From contig JAJRTK010000035.1 in the NCBI GenBank assembly GCA_024278345.1, positions 1 to 33,365 on the forward strand: 33,365 nucleotides of DNA. The letters are read 5' to 3'. The stretch's first letter is position 1. Each line of letters begins with the position of its first letter. The notes beneath the pieces were generated by a model. That model saw only the letters and a program-made list of their open reading frames with translations, was not told the DNA's origin and did not search any database. Of this stretch, positions 31,762-33,365 are shown in pieces. Made by a program: the position numbers and the translations under genes. The DNA comes from a bacterium. Lineage in GTDB: Bacteria; CSSED10-310; JAJRTK01.

Positions 31762-33123
31762 TCAACCACTCATTTCCTGCCGAAGATCGCGAACTTCAGC
31801 CTGCAACTCCTGGATCGCTTGGGTGAGCTCGAATAGGCGGTAGGCGATGAGTTCCAGATCCGCGGACTGGGAGGGATCGGGTTCTCGCAGCCCCGAGATC
31901 GACCACGAACCAAGGCGGCTGGAAAGCTTTGATTCCGCTTCAGAAAGCCTTCGTTCAAGCAGCCCCTCGAAAGACTCGCTTTTCTCTTTGGAAAGAAACT
32001 CTTTTTCCCTGGTGGGCGAAGAACCAGCGGTGTCGGCTTCCAGAGCGGGGATGGCGGCAACCAGGGTTTGGTCATCACTTTCCAGGAGGTCTTCCTCCTC
32101 TTTCGATCGAACTGCTGGCGACGAGGGAGCTTCTTCGGGTTGGGCTCCTGACCGGGAAGGAAGAGGAGGCGGGAGGCTCAACTCTTCTCGCTTGCCGTAT
32201 GTGCCGGCGGTGTCCTCGATTTTCGTAACAGGGTTTTGAGGTGGCTTTGACTCTGGTGATGCCTGAACGGTGTACCCCGTGGGCAGCGCAGCGGAACCGG
32301 ATTCCTGGAGAGCACGGCCACCGAGCGCCTCATGCCATTCCGCATCGCGCTGGAAGGCACCGGTCGGTTCATCGCCATCATCCTCCCAAAGGGGAGGGGT
32401 CTCGTGGTCTCCCTTGTCAACGCCAAGTTCCGAATCACCATCTTCGTTTTGAAAGTGGTTTTCTGTTAACCCTTTGTTCTCTTTGTGTTGCGTTCCGCTC
32501 CCATCGGGCGCCGTCCGGCGCCCGCTACTCGCCGTTGTCACCCCTCTCTCCACCCACGACCCGAAGCCAGGAGCCTCGCCAGGAGCCGGGCTTCGGGATG
32601 AAACCGGGGCTGGCCCGGGCCTGGAACCCGAGCCCACCGTTTCGGGCGGCAAGAGTCCCGTGAAAGATTCCCCGTCAGAGAGGGCTTCGTCGCTGGTGGC
32701 CGAATCTTCCGGAGATTCATCTTCGGGCCAAAGATGTGGGGTTTGGGACTCTTCCGCCTCCGCCAAAGATTCGGGGGCAATCTCTCCGGACTGCGGGTGG
32801 GCGTCAAGGTTGGCCTGGAGCTTTTGGACAAAGAGATTCTGATCCAGGACAAGGGTGCGCTCCGAATCGGTATCCTCGTCATCGAACGGATGGAAGCTAT
32901 CGGCGGCTGTTGTCCAGGCTTCTTCGGAAGGGTGGGCCGGTGGCGAGGTCTCGGCGGCCAGGACTTCTGGAGGTTCGCGATCCCGGGAAGATTCTGCCGG
33001 GAACCCCTTCTTATCCACGGAAGGCGAAGAATTGCTGGCGGAAGTCTGAGGCTCTCGGGAATGATTCATGGGGCGATGACCAGTCGTCTTGTGAAGATTA
33101 GACGGCGAGATACTAGACTCCAT
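31762..33123 (-). CDS. Acidic low-complexity protein with C-terminal coiled coil, containing an in-frame repeat
   Basis: 453 aa, not recognised. Most of it is rich in Glu, Asp, Ser and Pro and probably disordered. The last 35 residues (ADLELIAYRLFELTQAIQEL and following EVRDLRQEM) form a clear short coiled coil. There is no signal peptide or membrane segment. Residues about 187-221 (TASSGRRTAPDGSGTQHKEN) are translated from dispersed repeat copy C. ATG at 33123 is the longest start; ATG at 33069 is an alternative, and neither has a good ribosome site. The frame is uninterrupted and the composition is consistent, so it is probably expressed. Confidence 0.6.
   Translation of the reverse strand: MESSISPSNLHKTTGHRPMNHSREPQTSASNSSPSVDKKGFPAESSRDREPPEVLAAETSPPAHPSEEAWTTAADSFHPFDDEDTDSERTLVLDQNLFVQKLQANLDAHPQSGEIAPESLAEAEESQTPHLWPEDESPEDSATSDEALSDGESFTGLLPPETVGSGSRPGPAPVSSRSPAPGEAPGFGSWVERGVTTASSGRRTAPDGSGTQHKENKGLTENHFQNEDGDSELGVDKGDHETPPLWEDDGDEPTGAFQRDAEWHEALGGRALQESGSAALPTGYTVQASPESKPPQNPVTKIEDTAGTYGKREELSLPPPLPSRSGAQPEEAPSSPAVRSKEEEDLLESDDQTLVAAIPALEADTAGSSPTREKEFLSKEKSESFEGLLERRLSEAESKLSSRLGSWSISGLREPDPSQSADLELIAYRLFELTQAIQELQAEVRDLRQEMSG
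32466..32600. repeat. MITE-like dispersed repeat, copy C (one end), inside a gene
   Basis: On the minus strand GGTGACAACGGCGAGTAGCGG, GCGCCGGACGGCGCC, then GATGGGAGCGGAACGCAACA and AAGAGAACAAAGGG. It lies within the acidic hypothetical gene and keeps its frame open. The second terminus is not seen. Confidence 0.7.
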
Positions 33124-33245
33124 GATAACGGCATGAAGGCTTGAGAATCAAGACGCCGCGAACCAGGATCGCGGTGGCGGTATGACGGTAACGGATGGTG
33201 CCGTGGTCTGAATTCCTGAAGAAAAGGTCCCGGGAAACGGATTTT

Positions 33246-33271
33246 GGGTGCGGGCCTTCCGGCCTGCGCCC
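33246..33271. repeat. REP-like hairpin
   Basis: GGGTGCGGGCC-TTCC-GGCCTGCGCCC, 11-bp arms with two mismatched (G-T compatible) positions. It resembles the hairpin at 18271 (GTGCGGGCC..GGCCCGCAC). It lies near the window edge in sequence without a supportable gene. Confidence 0.5.
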
Positions 33272-33365
33272 GCTTCTTGCCAGGCAACCGGGAGCGCCCA
33301 ACGGTAGGTCGCTCACAGGCGTGAAAACCAACTGTTCGACACTCATGGGCCTCCGCGCAAGCCCC

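Overview
The window is bacterial chromosome with high G+C, frequent GTG and TTG starts, mostly short intergenic gaps and a large load of small GC-rich dispersed repeats. It holds no rRNA, tRNA, CRISPR array, phage module or transposase gene that I can recognise. The gene mix is Gram-negative: an NtrY-like kinase, a lipoprotein ZnuA, RecD2 helicase, a bacterial TMEM43 protein, and a secreted 'asparagine synthetase B-like' family I recall mainly from Bacteroidota and relatives. This would fit Verrucomicrobiota or a relative, possibly Methylacidiphilales, but the taxonomic guess is weak.

Layout. 105-7264 (minus strand): MTA phosphorylase, a PfkB kinase, an XdhC/CoxI domain protein, an SBP_bac_5 solute-binding protein translationally coupled to an NtrY-like histidine kinase, then an SBP_bac_3 solute-binding protein. 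No permease gene accompanies either binding protein, so a sensory role is possible. 7265-8197: a 930-base gene-poor gap full of hairpins and one dispersed repeat. 8198-13604 (plus): moeA, lepB, the asparagine synthetase B-like secreted protein, a small membrane protein, and a moeB/thiF-rhodanese gene broken by two in-frame stop codons. 13982-16606 (minus): a znuACB metal-uptake operon. 16878-18188 (plus): a membrane diguanylate cyclase. 18460-22375 (minus): a MoxR-type ATPase, recD2 and pgsA. 22905-25470 (plus): thiS flanked by partial copies of itself, thiG and a TMEM43 protein. 25552-30355 (minus): two small unknown proteins, lysC, and a fused double M16 peptidase homologue with no zinc site. 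30790-31671 (plus): greA and an FmdB-type zinc-ribbon protein. 31762-33123 (minus): an acidic, low-complexity unknown protein.

The most distinctive element is a family of MITE-like repeats. The fullest copies are about 250-280 bp. Their imperfect inverted ends carry a GATGGGAGCGGAACGCAA-like core followed by an A-rich stretch. I count seven full or partial copies, many exactly at gene boundaries. One lies in frame inside a coding region and one covers the 5' end of another gene. Other points of interest are the nonsense-interrupted moeB, the tandem thiS remnants, the doubly inactive M16 fusion next to lysC, a terminator-like leader hairpin before greA, and a perfect 30-bp palindrome downstream of znuB. 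I did not find a defence locus or other clearly new multi-gene system.
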